In this document: piece by piece, positions 18,514 to 27,687 of the stretch
How the letters are laid out: each line of letters starts with the position of its first letter
Numbering within the stretch: the first letter of the stretch is position 1
Origin: Pseudomonas tremae
GTDB taxonomy: Bacteria > Pseudomonadota > Gammaproteobacteria > Pseudomonadales > Pseudomonadaceae
Direction: 5' to 3'
DNA: 64,000 bases
Assembly (NCBI RefSeq): GCF_001401155.1
Contig: NZ_LJRO01000458.1
Location: forward strand, 124,001-188,000
Translations under genes and position numbers: made by a program
Notes under the pieces: generated by a model
Told to the model about the DNA's origin: nothing
Databases searched by the model: none
The model's input: only the letters and a program-made list of their open reading frames with translations

Positions 18514-21500
18514 AACAGTTGAAGTCCATCACCCTTTCCAACATCCGCAGGTTTAGCGCTGACACAACGATTGAGCTTAGCCAAGGCGCAACAATCTTGC
18601 TGGCCCCCAACGGCACCGGAAAGACGGCATTTTTCGAAGCCATTGAGCTCGGCCTCACTGGGAAGATCCTACGTCTGGGCGATAATCTTTTGCCCATCAT
18701 CCGGGACACCCAGAGCACGGCTCGCGTGCGCCTCGATTTCGGTGATGTGCAAGCCGCTGTGGAGGTGAACAGTATTGGCGACGTTGAAAGAACGGGCGAT
18801 CTAAGCCCGCTGTTTCCGGACACCAATCCTGACGACATCCCGTTTCTGCTAAGGCTCACTCACCTGCTGGATCAGCGTGAAGGAGAATGGCTGGTACAAG
18901 CAGACCCAAAGGTCGCGGGCTCCCAGTTGGCTCGCTTGCCAATCGGCAAGGATGGCACGCAGGTCAGCTCTGCCCTAGGCAGTATTCGCCGCGCGCTCAC
19001 TGACAAATTGAAACAAGCCAAGAGCTCACTTGAAGTTCTTGAAACAGAGTTTAATGAATGGCAAAGCCTCGCCCTGGAGCGAGATCTTGCAGCTTCTCAG
19101 TCTCAAGGCGCACTGCGCAGCAGAGAAAACATTGCTGAATCCATTTCAGATATTGCGCGCCAGGCGAAGAGCTACGATCAACTGCCCGCAGGTCTACTGG
19201 TGCCTCCGCTGGGTCAAGATGGTTTGGAAACGGTGCATGACGCGCTGGAGCAATTGGTACAAACCAAGCTGGATCGCCTTCGCGATCAGATCACGGCTTT
19301 AACTGAAGTTGACGGGCTCATCGGTCGGTTCGTTTCTGAGCAAGCACGTTCAGAGCAACTGGGTAGTGATCTGGTTGTGGCAAAGCAGGTACTTGCACAG
19401 CGAGTACAAGATCGTGCGGCAGTTGCTACTCGCCATGAGCAGTTTCAGCAGGAGTTGGTCACTGCACAAGATGAGCGTGATGCCATTGTTCAACAGCTCA
19501 ACCGGCACATGAATGAGATCAACGCTAAAGAAACCGTAGAGCAGCGCAAACAGGCACTGGAGACCGCCGACAAGACTCTGGCCACCGCAGAAACTCTGGC
19601 CTCCACACTGCGCACCGAGCATGAAGGCAATCAACAGCTCGGCGTCCAGCATGACCTGATCAATAGGCAACGCGCTGCGTTGCTGCAGATAGATGCAGAC
19701 CTCTTGGCTGCCCGTGAGCTTGTTGTGCGGTGGGAGCAAGCGATTGAGCACGTGGCGCAGGTCGCGGGTGCCATCAGTGATCAGGAGGTAAAGGAGGATC
19801 GCCTTCAAGAACAACTCCGCACCGCCGTTTCATCAAGAACAGCCGCTGAAACTGAGGAGCTGGCAGCAAGGAGTCAGCACGAGACTTTGACGTCGGCCGC
19901 CGACTCTATCCGGCAAGCCGTTGCGTCCATCGCCGCTCATTTGCCTGCCGATCGTGGCGACTGCCCGCTTTGTGGCGAAGAGCACGGGGCGGAAATTCTT
20001 CATAAGCGTGTTGCCAAGGCTTTGGAAGCAATTGATCCCAATGTCGTGGATGCGGAACGACGGGTCAAGAAATCCGCTGATGCGCTCCGCGAATGTACCG
20101 ACGCGGTTGCTCTCGCCGAGGCCGAGCTGAAAGCTTGTAAAGGCACGATCATTGAGCTGGAACACCAGCAAGCGGGTCTGCTGGCAGACATTGATGATCT
20201 CAAATCCAGCGTTTTGCTCGGCGGAGACACGGTACCGCTTGCCAAGGAGTCGATCAGGCTTCGGGAAGATGCAAATGCATCTGCCAAGCTCCAGCTCGAC
20301 GAGAAACAGAGCAATCTTGCGCCTGCGCTCGAAGCTCAAGTCATTGATAGGGCGAAAGATGCTTACGATTCAGCTGCGCGAGCATTGGAAACGGCCCGGC
20401 AGGAGCGGTCAGAGGCCAGTAGCAGGCTTGGGCAAGCAACTGCTGCTTTAGCGGCAATCACTTCGGACGCGCCCCCCGCCCAAACGCTGGAAGAGTTGTC
20501 ACTGGCGCAAAACCAAAACGCCAACCAAATTGTTGATCTCAGCGCCAAGGTGGCGGCCGAAAAGTTATCGCTGGATCGGCATCAAGCACAACTCAGTGAC
20601 ATGACAAGCAGCGTATCCGGGCTAGAAACTCAGCTCTCAGATACCCAAGCTCGCCTCGCTACCGTCCGAGCAGCCTGGCGCCAACTATCGCTTGCAGGTG
20701 ATCCCAATGCAGAGGTTGCGAGCGGTCATGAGGCCCAGCTGCAATCATCCGCCGCCGAGCTGGATCGTCACTCAGAAACGCTGCAAACGATCAAAATAGA
20801 GATCGGTGCATGGAGCAAGCTGGAACAGACGCGCCTAACTCAAGGGCTTTTGGATCGTCGACGCGGCGAGCTTTCAGAAGATGCGTTTACTGCGGATCTA
20901 CGTCAGCGAGTGGAACATAGGCAGTTGGAGCACAAGCGGCTGTCGCAGCTATCTGATGCCATGGACACACTCAACCAGCACCTCTCGACCGAAATCGCTA
21001 ATGTTCAAAAACACGTGCTTGCCGTCGTACCGCGGTGGCAGGCGCTTTTGAAACGAGTGGTTAGGGAGCAAAGGTTTACGGGGACGAACCTCGATTTCCG
21101 CAGCCTCTACAGAAAAGAGCGAGCTGAAGTGTCGGTGCAGGTTAATGGCGAACAGTTTCCGGTGCCCGTGATAGCGAGCGAAGCTCAGCTGACTGATTTA
21201 CAGCTGACTTTCCTGCTATCGATGGCGTTGGATCATCAGTGGTCTTCCTGGCGCGGGCTGCTTCTAGACGACCCGACCCAGCACCATGATCTGGTGCATG
21301 CTGCATCGGTATTCGATGTGCTTCGTGATTACATCGTGGATCATGGTTTTCAGGTGGTGATTGCAACGCACGACGCTCTACAGGCGCGTTACTTTATGCG
21401 AAAGCTGCAGAACGACGGTATCGAAGCGCGTATATGGTCACTCGCCCCTACGCCTGATGGGGTTACAGCGTTAGAAACCCCTTGGCCCGCGGCGAACCAT

Positions 21501-21545
21501 TTCACGGTTATCGACCAGCCAAACCCAAGCTCCGAGAATGAGTAG
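18510..21545 (+). CDS. ABC-3C SMC/Rad50-like ATPase
   Basis: A 1011-aa ATPase. Walker A is APNGTGKTA (about 32-40). Long heptad-rich coiled coils run from about 170 to 470 and 500 to 800, separated by a Rad50-type zinc hook (CPLC near residue 486, in GDCPLCGEEHG). Walker B and the D-loop are LLLDDPTQHHDLVH near 915-930, followed by QVVIATHDALQAR with the H-loop His. The hook suggests metal-mediated dimerisation. Known ABC-3C ATPases act as sensors or motors that license the effector. It ends the operon, followed by a strong hairpin. Confidence 0.8.
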   Translation: MKQLKSITLSNIRRFSADTTIELSQGATILLAPNGTGKTAFFEAIELGLTGKILRLGDNLLPIIRDTQSTARVRLDFGDVQAAVEVNSIGDVERTGDLSPLFPDTNPDDIPFLLRLTHLLDQREGEWLVQADPKVAGSQLARLPIGKDGTQVSSALGSIRRALTDKLKQAKSSLEVLETEFNEWQSLALERDLAASQSQGALRSRENIAESISDIARQAKSYDQLPAGLLVPPLGQDGLETVHDALEQLVQTKLDRLRDQITALTEVDGLIGRFVSEQARSEQLGSDLVVAKQVLAQRVQDRAAVATRHEQFQQELVTAQDERDAIVQQLNRHMNEINAKETVEQRKQALETADKTLATAETLASTLRTEHEGNQQLGVQHDLINRQRAALLQIDADLLAARELVVRWEQAIEHVAQVAGAISDQEVKEDRLQEQLRTAVSSRTAAETEELAARSQHETLTSAADSIRQAVASIAAHLPADRGDCPLCGEEHGAEILHKRVAKALEAIDPNVVDAERRVKKSADALRECTDAVALAEAELKACKGTIIELEHQQAGLLADIDDLKSSVLLGGDTVPLAKESIRLREDANASAKLQLDEKQSNLAPALEAQVIDRAKDAYDSAARALETARQERSEASSRLGQATAALAAITSDAPPAQTLEELSLAQNQNANQIVDLSAKVAAEKLSLDRHQAQLSDMTSSVSGLETQLSDTQARLATVRAAWRQLSLAGDPNAEVASGHEAQLQSSAAELDRHSETLQTIKIEIGAWSKLEQTRLTQGLLDRRRGELSEDAFTADLRQRVEHRQLEHKRLSQLSDAMDTLNQHLSTEIANVQKHVLAVVPRWQALLKRVVREQRFTGTNLDFRSLYRKERAEVSVQVNGEQFPVPVIASEAQLTDLQLTFLLSMALDHQWSSWRGLLLDDPTQHHDLVHAASVFDVLRDYIVDHGFQVVIATHDALQARYFMRKLQNDGIEARIWSLAPTPDGVTALETPWPAANHFTVIDQPNPSSENE

Positions 21546-21567
21546 TTCTTGGTGACGTAGCTGATCT

Positions 21568-21598
21568 GATCGTGCCAGGTTTTTGACCTGGCGCGATC
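21568..21598 (+). terminator. Long hairpin after the ABC-3C operon
   Basis: Arms GATCGTGCCAGGT (21568-21580) and ACCTGGCGCGATC (21586-21598) pair over 13 positions with one G-T wobble and a 5-nt TTTTG loop, starting 22 bp past the SMC stop. It has no T-tract but is strong enough to act as a transcript end. Confidence 0.6.
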
Positions 21599-21787
21599 GG
21601 ATACTGCGTGCGCTGGCGGAAACATTCAGTTCGGCGTGAAAATACCAGGGGTGCACTCTCAACTCAGCAGCGTTCTTAGGAGCTTGCGCTCGCTAGCCCC
21701 GCCCTGCCACATCACCCGCTTTAAAACTTGCACTGCTTTTTGCTCCATCGGCATCATGGAATAAAACAACAATAAAGAGAAAGCCCC

Positions 21788-22186
21788 ATGTCCCAGCCGA
21801 TGGTCACACTTCTAATATTCTCAAACCCAACGCCGGATTCTGGTCGTGCTGTGCAATTGGATCAGAAGCAGGACAGCCAGATGCTATCAGTTTTCCAGGC
21901 TGTAGGAATTTCCTATCAGGTGCTGGATGCGATGATCGAGCGTGATAATCGGCTCACCGATTTCGCTATAGAGTACTTTGTGAAAAACTTGATTGCGGAT
22001 GGATGGGAGAAATACATCGCGACTCAACTGGTAATGGAAAAATGCTGGCAGCGCCGCATGCACGGGATTTGGTACAGAATGACTGCCGAAGAAAAGACGT
22101 CTGCTGTTGCGATTGACTACGAAATCTACCAGAACTATTGGCCTAATCTAGATTTTATGGAGCCAAGTTTTGGCGCTGACATATAG
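21788..22186 (+). CDS. Hypothetical protein, first of two paralogues
   Basis: A 132-aa protein I do not recognise. It is related to the next gene: after a variable N-terminus both carry LLS/MLS-x-FQ-x-x-G, a W-x-x-RM-x-x-x-W stretch and a C-terminal DY-x-x-x-x-NYWPN-x-DF ending in an acidic tail. It has no signal peptide, membrane segment or catalytic motif. The leader contains TTGCTCCAT-x-GGCA and an A-rich ACAACAATAAAGAGA stretch, similar to that of the paralogue, suggesting shared control. The ribosome binding site is AGAGAAAG before ATG 21788. Being between defence operons, it might be an effector, immunity or regulatory protein, but nothing in the sequence decides this. Confidence 0.6.
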   Translation: MSQPMVTLLIFSNPTPDSGRAVQLDQKQDSQMLSVFQAVGISYQVLDAMIERDNRLTDFAIEYFVKNLIADGWEKYIATQLVMEKCWQRRMHGIWYRMTAEEKTSAVAIDYEIYQNYWPNLDFMEPSFGADI

Positions 22187-22282
22187 CGCAGGCATCGTGA
22201 TACCAGATTCTAGTATGACTTCCCACTGACGCATCACAGTTCGATGCATTCGGGACTGAGAGGCAGCATTTCAATGCTTGTG

Positions 22283-22304
22283 TTGCCTATTGCTCCATAG
22301 GCAA
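22283..22304 (+). promoter_or_regulatory. Leader hairpin before the second paralogue
   Basis: Perfect 8-bp inverted repeat TTGCCTAT / ATAGGCAA with loop TGCTCC, 38 bp before ATG 22342. The related leader of the first paralogue (TGCTCCATCGGCA at 21741-21753) keeps the loop sequence but not the left arm. It could be a 5'-UTR regulatory hairpin or an attenuator of the upstream transcript. Confidence 0.45.
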
Positions 22305-22341
22305 TCTGTAGAACCAATAACAATAATAAGGATCGCACTTC

Positions 22342-22845
22342 ATGTCTCAGATAATATCCACCGCTCGCAAAACTAAATCACCCCAAGGGGACAGTGAGGT
22401 CGCCAGCCCCATCGAAAAAAGGGAAAGTAGGCTTCTCAGTAAATTTCAGTCGCTTGGCTATCTCTTGTCCTGGGTAGATGACATGGCCAAGGATGAGTCT
22501 GACATCGGAGGATCAATCACTGCCCTGTTTTCCTTCGATGCTGAGGTCGCTGCATTAGGTTTTGACCGGTACGACCCGGTGCACATATTGACGGCTCCCA
22601 GCTGGAAGATACGTATGTACGCAGCCTGGTGTGTGCTGGGTGGCGTAGAACGCACCATTGCTGCGCAACTCGATTACACGGAGGTTCACAACTACTGGCC
22701 TAATGCTGATTTCTGTGACCCTGCGTGGGATGAGGAAGTGAGGCAGTGGGCGGCCACCGTCACGAGCTACGATGAGCCTTCTGAATTCAAAATCGGTGAG
22801 ATAGCCGGATACCCTCCCCGACCGAAACTGATATTCAAGATCTGA
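22342..22845 (+). CDS. Hypothetical protein, second of two paralogues
   Basis: A 167-aa protein related to the 132-aa protein encoded just upstream. They share LLSKFQSLGY, a W-x-x-RM-x-x-x-W region and LDYTEVHNYWPNADF. This copy has a longer N-terminus (about 30 residues, Lys/Ser-rich) and a 35-residue C-terminal extension ending PPRPKLIFKI. ATAAGGA lies before ATG 22342. No known domain, membrane helix or catalytic motif was seen. Tandem duplication with divergence of the ends suggests two specificities of one function. Confidence 0.6.
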   Translation: MSQIISTARKTKSPQGDSEVASPIEKRESRLLSKFQSLGYLLSWVDDMAKDESDIGGSITALFSFDAEVAALGFDRYDPVHILTAPSWKIRMYAAWCVLGGVERTIAAQLDYTEVHNYWPNADFCDPAWDEEVRQWAATVTSYDEPSEFKIGEIAGYPPRPKLIFKI

Positions 22846-22933
22846 GGAAGACCAGCGGCGGCTGATTCAGCCGCAACCGGCTACGGTTAGCAGCCCCCAG
22901 GCGCGACAGGCAATCCATCGTCCAGACTGCTAC

Positions 22934-23389
22934 ATGTTTGGAGCATGGTTCTCGGCGCTGTTCGCCTTCCCATTTTTTTGGCTCGTCAATACAGGTACTA
23001 CGTGGGGTGTGATGGTTGCCATGACACTTGGCATCGGTGTCGGGGTGGCTGCCATGCTCGGGGCGCGAGGAGCGTTTTTCTCCGAAGTGTTTCCTTCCAA
23101 GGTGCGCTTTAGCGGGCTGGCTTTGGGACGAGAAATCAGTGCTGTTCTGGCCGGCGGACTTGCTCCACTGACTGCAGTGAGTCTATCAACGAGGGCGGGC
23201 GGAGCATCGTGGTTTGTATCTTGTCTTGCGATTGGTATGAGTCTGTTAACCTTCATCGCCGTCTATTGGGCTCCGGAAACAAGCAAGCGCGCCCTGGGAG
23301 AATTCCGATCCGCTGCTGACGAGGCACCAGTGGAAAACATCCACACGGCCCGCCGTGAAGTGCCCTCAGGTACTACGGCTCAAAACTAA
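22934..23389 (+). pseudogene. 3' fragment of an MFS (MHS-type) transporter gene
   Basis: 151 codons corresponding to the last third of a metabolite:H+ symporter-family transporter. MFGAWFSALFAFPFFWLVNTG, GVGVAAMLGARGAFFSEVFPSKVRFSGLALG and the final helices ending APETSK are classic for the family. A full protein has about 430-450 aa and 12 helices; here only about four remain and there is no ribosome binding site at the first ATG. It is a remnant of a non-defence gene, probably left by insertion of neighbouring modules. Confidence 0.75.
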
Positions 23390-23560
23390 GCTTGGATAGA
23401 GCCCTATGAGACATTGCGATTCCAGCCTCTAAGCACGTAGCTGGAATCGCTACCGCCACTACCTGTCTTGTAAGTGAGTTACGGGGGCGGGGCTAAACTG
23501 CCTTGATAGGGTGTACGCGCCCTACCCCTAGCCGGTTTCCGACTTGGTAACTGATGGTCG

Positions 23561-26287
23561 TCAGGAAAGTTTAATTGGTGTCCTAAGGTCTTCAAAAAAT
23601 GGTTTCTTGAACTGCACTTCTGCTAGCGCGCTGACCAATCCACCCTTGGCGGGTTTGGCAGGTTCAACAAACCAATAGCAATGTTGTTTGGCGCGTGTGA
23701 TGGCCACATAGGCCAAGCGCAATGTCTCTTGACCCTGGGCCGTATCGTAGGGCTCAGGATCACCTGGGTTACCCAGATTAGCTTGCTCATATGCCATGTT
23801 CCGATGAGGCGATGTGGACATCTGAGCACAGTCCCCGACGAGGAATACTGCATCCGCCTCCAAGCCCTTGGAGCCATGGTAGGTCAGCAGCTTGATGCTG
23901 CTCGCGCGCTTAAGTTTCTTCGCCCTTGCCAGAATCGACTTGAGCTTGATACGAACCTCCTTTTTGGTGTCATTTTTGCGGTACAACACCAGTACGGTCT
24001 GTCCCCTGTCGAAATGCTGCTCAACGAAGTCTGCAAGCACACTGTCATCTCGATCCAGAACTTGGACAGGAAAAGCAAGATCCTTGACCTTGGGATGTGC
24101 TGCAATTCCGTGCTTGTCTTTGTTGGTGGTGATCTTTTGCACCAGGCTTTCGGCAGCGTCGATCACCATTTGCTGGGAGCGGTAGTTTTCCTTCATGAGC
24201 ACGTGAGTCGTGCTTGGTGATGGGAAGTAGGACTCGAATTCGTCAAAGAATTTTGGCGAGCTACCCCTCCAGCCATAGATGCTCTGCCAATCATCCCCTA
24301 CCGCCATAAGGGATGAAGGGTAAACCGCGCTATCGGTGGTAACGCTGAGCCCCCTCACCCGTGCTTCACGGAACACCGCGCGCAGCCATGAGATGGTATT
24401 GGCGCCACAGTCCTGAAACTCGTCTACCAGAAGGTGCAGCATGGGCATGAAAACATCGTCGGGGAGCTGCTCGAGGTTGGCCGCCCCTCGCTCACCAAAC
24501 ATTTCAAACATTTTGTTGAAGGTGAAAATTGGTGGCGACTGGTTGGCCAAGTAATCATTAAAGGCCGGCCAGAAAATGGCGAGCGCATGGAAGAAAAGTG
24601 CATCTTTATCGTTGGGCGCGAAGCTCATATTTTGTACGGCTTCGGTCACGTCGAGCCCGAGGTTTTCCAGGAATGAAGCGGCCGAATGGAACGCTACCAT
24701 CACCGGAGCCTCACCTAGCTCACCCTTGATCTCATACTCAAATTTCGGAGACTTTCTGACGTACCCTCGAAGCACATCAAGCGTCGCAAGTCCTTCAGCG
24801 TAGTTATCCAAAAACAAGATGCCCTTGTCGCAATAGATCTGAAACAAGGTTTTTTTCATAGTCGTAGCCCCCGTCAGCTTCATCGAGGGCATGGATTGCA
24901 AACACAGCTTTCGATCGTTGCTACCCACTCCAAGAATGACGTAGGCCTTGAGCTCCTCACAGTAGCCGTTGGCGAAGAACGGCAATCCCTTCAACGTGAC
25001 GGGAAAAGGGCCGGCTTCGATCCCTTCTATCGGCCAGGCGCCTTCTGCACGCCATAGGCGCTCCACAGCGTCGGTCAGCTCTTCATCACGTTTGGAACAA
25101 TCAAGTATGCGGCCGATGCGCCTTCTCGCCTCGGTGGAGTTAGCACTCAAGGGCAGTAGCTTAGCTGACGAGCGTACCAGTTCGGCTATGAGGCCCTGAA
25201 ATGTCTCGTTGGTCTCATATACGTGTTGATACGCCGCATTCATCAGGTCTAGCTGTTCATTGGTGAGACGGATATCAAGTGCGTTTTCGACGTCTTCGCC
25301 CTCTTCGTCTTCGGCGTCGTTGAGCGAGAAAAACTCGAACGCTTTAACTTTCGCATGGGGTTGGCTCCAGCGTATGAAGTCGAGGATCCGAGAGTGGAAC
25401 GTTCGCACGATTCGGCCTGTGACCTCCTCCGTCAGAGTGACGCCCCAAAGCGCGAAGACTTCAGCCAACTTGTGCCTGAAGTCTTTCCGGGATTCGCGGG
25501 TGAAGGTGACTACTGCGATTTTCTCTTTGGGAATGCCCAGGTACTTATGCAATACCAGAAGACGCAGCACCATCGTGGTGGATTTTCCACTGCCAGCCCC
25601 GGCCACGATGCAGGTTGAGGGATCCTTGGAGAAGATCATTTCCCACTGATCATCCGTAGGTTCCTGTCCCTTCAGGTGCTCGGCGACCTTATCTCTGACC
25701 TCCTGTTCAACCTCAGAGGTGATGCGGAATCGCCATTTCGCGAAGAGGTTGTAATCAACCTGGGGGCCTAGAGCTTGTACAGCGCGGCCTGGACGCAGCT
25801 CGATGATGCGCTTTCCAGCTTCAATACCTTCGGCCAACCCTAACTGGTGGCCCACTAGCGCGCCGGCTTCTTGCCCTTGCCCGAGGCCGCTCTCAAGGCC
25901 GAGGGAATAACCGGCATGCTTGCCTTTCTTCCACCCATCCTCGTAGCCACGCCGGGAACCATGCTGCCACGAGTCCTTGTCATGGGCACGCTGAGAGCGA
26001 AGGACAGCAGATGCCAATGCCGACAAAATGCGGGCTCCAATTCCCTTCGGTAACAATATGTCACCCGCCCGTTCCTCTTCCCGTCCTTGTTCTGCAGATC
26101 CCACACTACGCCCCTTCACATGATCGATATTCCGGCGAAGACCGAGGCGACCATTGTTGGCCACAACCGCTCTAAACCGGTGGTTGAGGGGATGGTAATC
26201 GCGGAAACAAAATTTTACGAACGTGGAGTCCTCGATCTGCTGAACAAAGTAGGTTTCGGTTAGAGTATCGGCCCTTTCCCTCTGCAT
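23561..26287 (-). CDS. UvrD/Rep-like superfamily 1 helicase with an unusual N-terminal extension
   Basis: A 908-aa SF1A helicase. Walker A is VAGAGSGKST near 229-238, followed by VVTFTRESRKDFRHKL (motif Ia). LLVDEFQDCGANT near 618-630 is motif II, VGDDWQSIYGWRG is motif III, TYHGSKGLEAD is motif V, and AYVAITRAKQHCYWFV near 865-880 is motif VI. The first 220 residues are not helicase: residues about 105-165 have regular glycines (GSRRGYEDGWKKGKHAGYSL onward), a Yae1-like G-x3-G periodicity suggesting a helical packing interface. The start codon lies 19 bp from that of the divergent metallopeptidase-like gene. It probably unwinds invading DNA as part of a two-gene unit; the partner relation is inferred. 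Confidence 0.8.
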   Translation of the reverse strand: MQRERADTLTETYFVQQIEDSTFVKFCFRDYHPLNHRFRAVVANNGRLGLRRNIDHVKGRSVGSAEQGREEERAGDILLPKGIGARILSALASAVLRSQRAHDKDSWQHGSRRGYEDGWKKGKHAGYSLGLESGLGQGQEAGALVGHQLGLAEGIEAGKRIIELRPGRAVQALGPQVDYNLFAKWRFRITSEVEQEVRDKVAEHLKGQEPTDDQWEMIFSKDPSTCIVAGAGSGKSTTMVLRLLVLHKYLGIPKEKIAVVTFTRESRKDFRHKLAEVFALWGVTLTEEVTGRIVRTFHSRILDFIRWSQPHAKVKAFEFFSLNDAEDEEGEDVENALDIRLTNEQLDLMNAAYQHVYETNETFQGLIAELVRSSAKLLPLSANSTEARRRIGRILDCSKRDEELTDAVERLWRAEGAWPIEGIEAGPFPVTLKGLPFFANGYCEELKAYVILGVGSNDRKLCLQSMPSMKLTGATTMKKTLFQIYCDKGILFLDNYAEGLATLDVLRGYVRKSPKFEYEIKGELGEAPVMVAFHSAASFLENLGLDVTEAVQNMSFAPNDKDALFFHALAIFWPAFNDYLANQSPPIFTFNKMFEMFGERGAANLEQLPDDVFMPMLHLLVDEFQDCGANTISWLRAVFREARVRGLSVTTDSAVYPSSLMAVGDDWQSIYGWRGSSPKFFDEFESYFPSPSTTHVLMKENYRSQQMVIDAAESLVQKITTNKDKHGIAAHPKVKDLAFPVQVLDRDDSVLADFVEQHFDRGQTVLVLYRKNDTKKEVRIKLKSILARAKKLKRASSIKLLTYHGSKGLEADAVFLVGDCAQMSTSPHRNMAYEQANLGNPGDPEPYDTAQGQETLRLAYVAITRAKQHCYWFVEPAKPAKGGLVSALAEVQFKKPFFEDLRTPIKLS

Positions 26288-26306
26288 TGGCTCACGGATC
26301 CGTCAA

Positions 26307-27590
26307 ATGCTCGGCATCGAACTCAACAACAGCGCCCAAGCAACCTACAACCCGCTCACTCAGACCATCATGCTTAGAAGAGCCGAAGAGCCTGATCTGG
26401 TGAAACTTGTTAATGCGGTCTATAACCCCGATTGGAATGCGGGGTTGCTGCTGGTCGACGGCGCCGAGAACGTGCTTGCTCCTTTGGTGCACGAGATGCG
26501 GCATTGGGTGGACATGAACTGTTCCATCAGGGGCCTGACGACACTCCAGGACATCTTCCAGCTGATGGCCGACCCCAGCGACACGAACGTAGCCGTCAAG
26601 CCCCTAAAGCGGGATTTAGCGCTGAGTCATTTCATCGAGCGGTACGAGCATGCTGATCCTGCTGCGCGGTATCCCTGGCAAGTTGACTTCAGCCTGAGCC
26701 AACCGAACGTCCACGAACCGATCGAGCACATCTCGCTGTGTTTCTTCGCTAACAATGACCTTGACCGTCGGCGCGTACTCTTTAAATCACCTGTTTATCT
26801 GGGCAGCATGCTCGAGACCTGTGCGATTTATCAGGAGCAGCGAGACGTCTTTCCGCTTTTTCTCCAGCCGAACTTGCCCAGGGACGCTCGGGAGAATGCG
26901 GAGGCCGCGGCGATGAGGCTTCTCCAGGATCCGACAGCACCCGAGTACCATTCTATCAGTCACGCGATTTCGATCGCGGCAAGACAGCACGAGGGGGCTC
27001 ACGGTGTATCACTCGCTGCGGGACTCTGCACGCTGCTGTTGAACATGCCTCCTGAGATGCTGAAGGAGAGCTGCCGTCGGGTGGAAGCCCGCATGAAAAA
27101 CCGCAGGTACGGCGATGGGGCAGTGTCGGCTGGTCGCCAGATGCGAGCAATGAGTGCCGTAAGCCCTGAAGCTGCTCTGATTCACAATGCGGTAACCGAG
27201 CTTTCCCGGCGTTCCAACAATTCGGGGCCGCTTCCTTATAGTGATGACCTGATATTCGACCTGGTGCCTTACTGGAAAAAGCGCCAAGCAGAGTTCTTCG
27301 AGCGTAGCCATCTGCACTTTGTGGCTAAGATCAATGCCATGCAAGGGCCGGACTATTTCCATGCGGCCATCCCCGCATTGATTGAGAACAACAAATGGAT
27401 CATGGAGCAAGAAACCTTGCGATTGACACTCAATAGACTCCCTAAGCGCCCGCCGATATTTTTTGGTGACGGTTTCGTGCTGCAGGGGGCTCCAGAGTTC
27501 TGCGGGGTGGAGCCGCACTACCTGGAGGCAGATATATCCTTGGCTGTTTCGGCGCTCAAAATACGTGCACTTTCACCGGTGCCAGCATAG
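26307..27590 (+). CDS. Predicted zincin-type metallopeptidase-like protein
   Basis: A 427-aa protein. Residues 60-69 read LVHEMRHWVD, an HExxH zinc-binding motif (H62, E63, H66) with the W-x-D context often seen after it. The N-terminus (LNNSAQATYNPLTQTIMLRR) resembles beta strands that precede zinc-dependent peptidase cores. The remaining 350 residues, with long helices, are not recognised. There is no signal peptide, so it would act in the cytoplasm. It is head-to-head with the SF1 helicase, with 19 bp between start codons, so each promoter must lie inside the other gene or the mRNAs are almost leaderless. The peptidase call rests on the motif alone. Confidence 0.55.
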   Translation: MLGIELNNSAQATYNPLTQTIMLRRAEEPDLVKLVNAVYNPDWNAGLLLVDGAENVLAPLVHEMRHWVDMNCSIRGLTTLQDIFQLMADPSDTNVAVKPLKRDLALSHFIERYEHADPAARYPWQVDFSLSQPNVHEPIEHISLCFFANNDLDRRRVLFKSPVYLGSMLETCAIYQEQRDVFPLFLQPNLPRDARENAEAAAMRLLQDPTAPEYHSISHAISIAARQHEGAHGVSLAAGLCTLLLNMPPEMLKESCRRVEARMKNRRYGDGAVSAGRQMRAMSAVSPEAALIHNAVTELSRRSNNSGPLPYSDDLIFDLVPYWKKRQAEFFERSHLHFVAKINAMQGPDYFHAAIPALIENNKWIMEQETLRLTLNRLPKRPPIFFGDGFVLQGAPEFCGVEPHYLEADISLAVSALKIRALSPVPA

Positions 27591-27687
27591 AACCGGCCTG
27601 AGCCGTAGGTTGGCAGCATGCATCAGCTATGAGGGCCTGCGATGCAGTTCTCGATCATCAGGATCTTTGAAAGGGAGTTCCCCGGGC

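Noticed and set aside
23561..26287. Zorya/Gabija assignment for the UvrD-like helicase
   Set aside because: No OLD-like TOPRIM (GajA) or ZorAB-like gene is adjacent, and the N-terminal extension differs.
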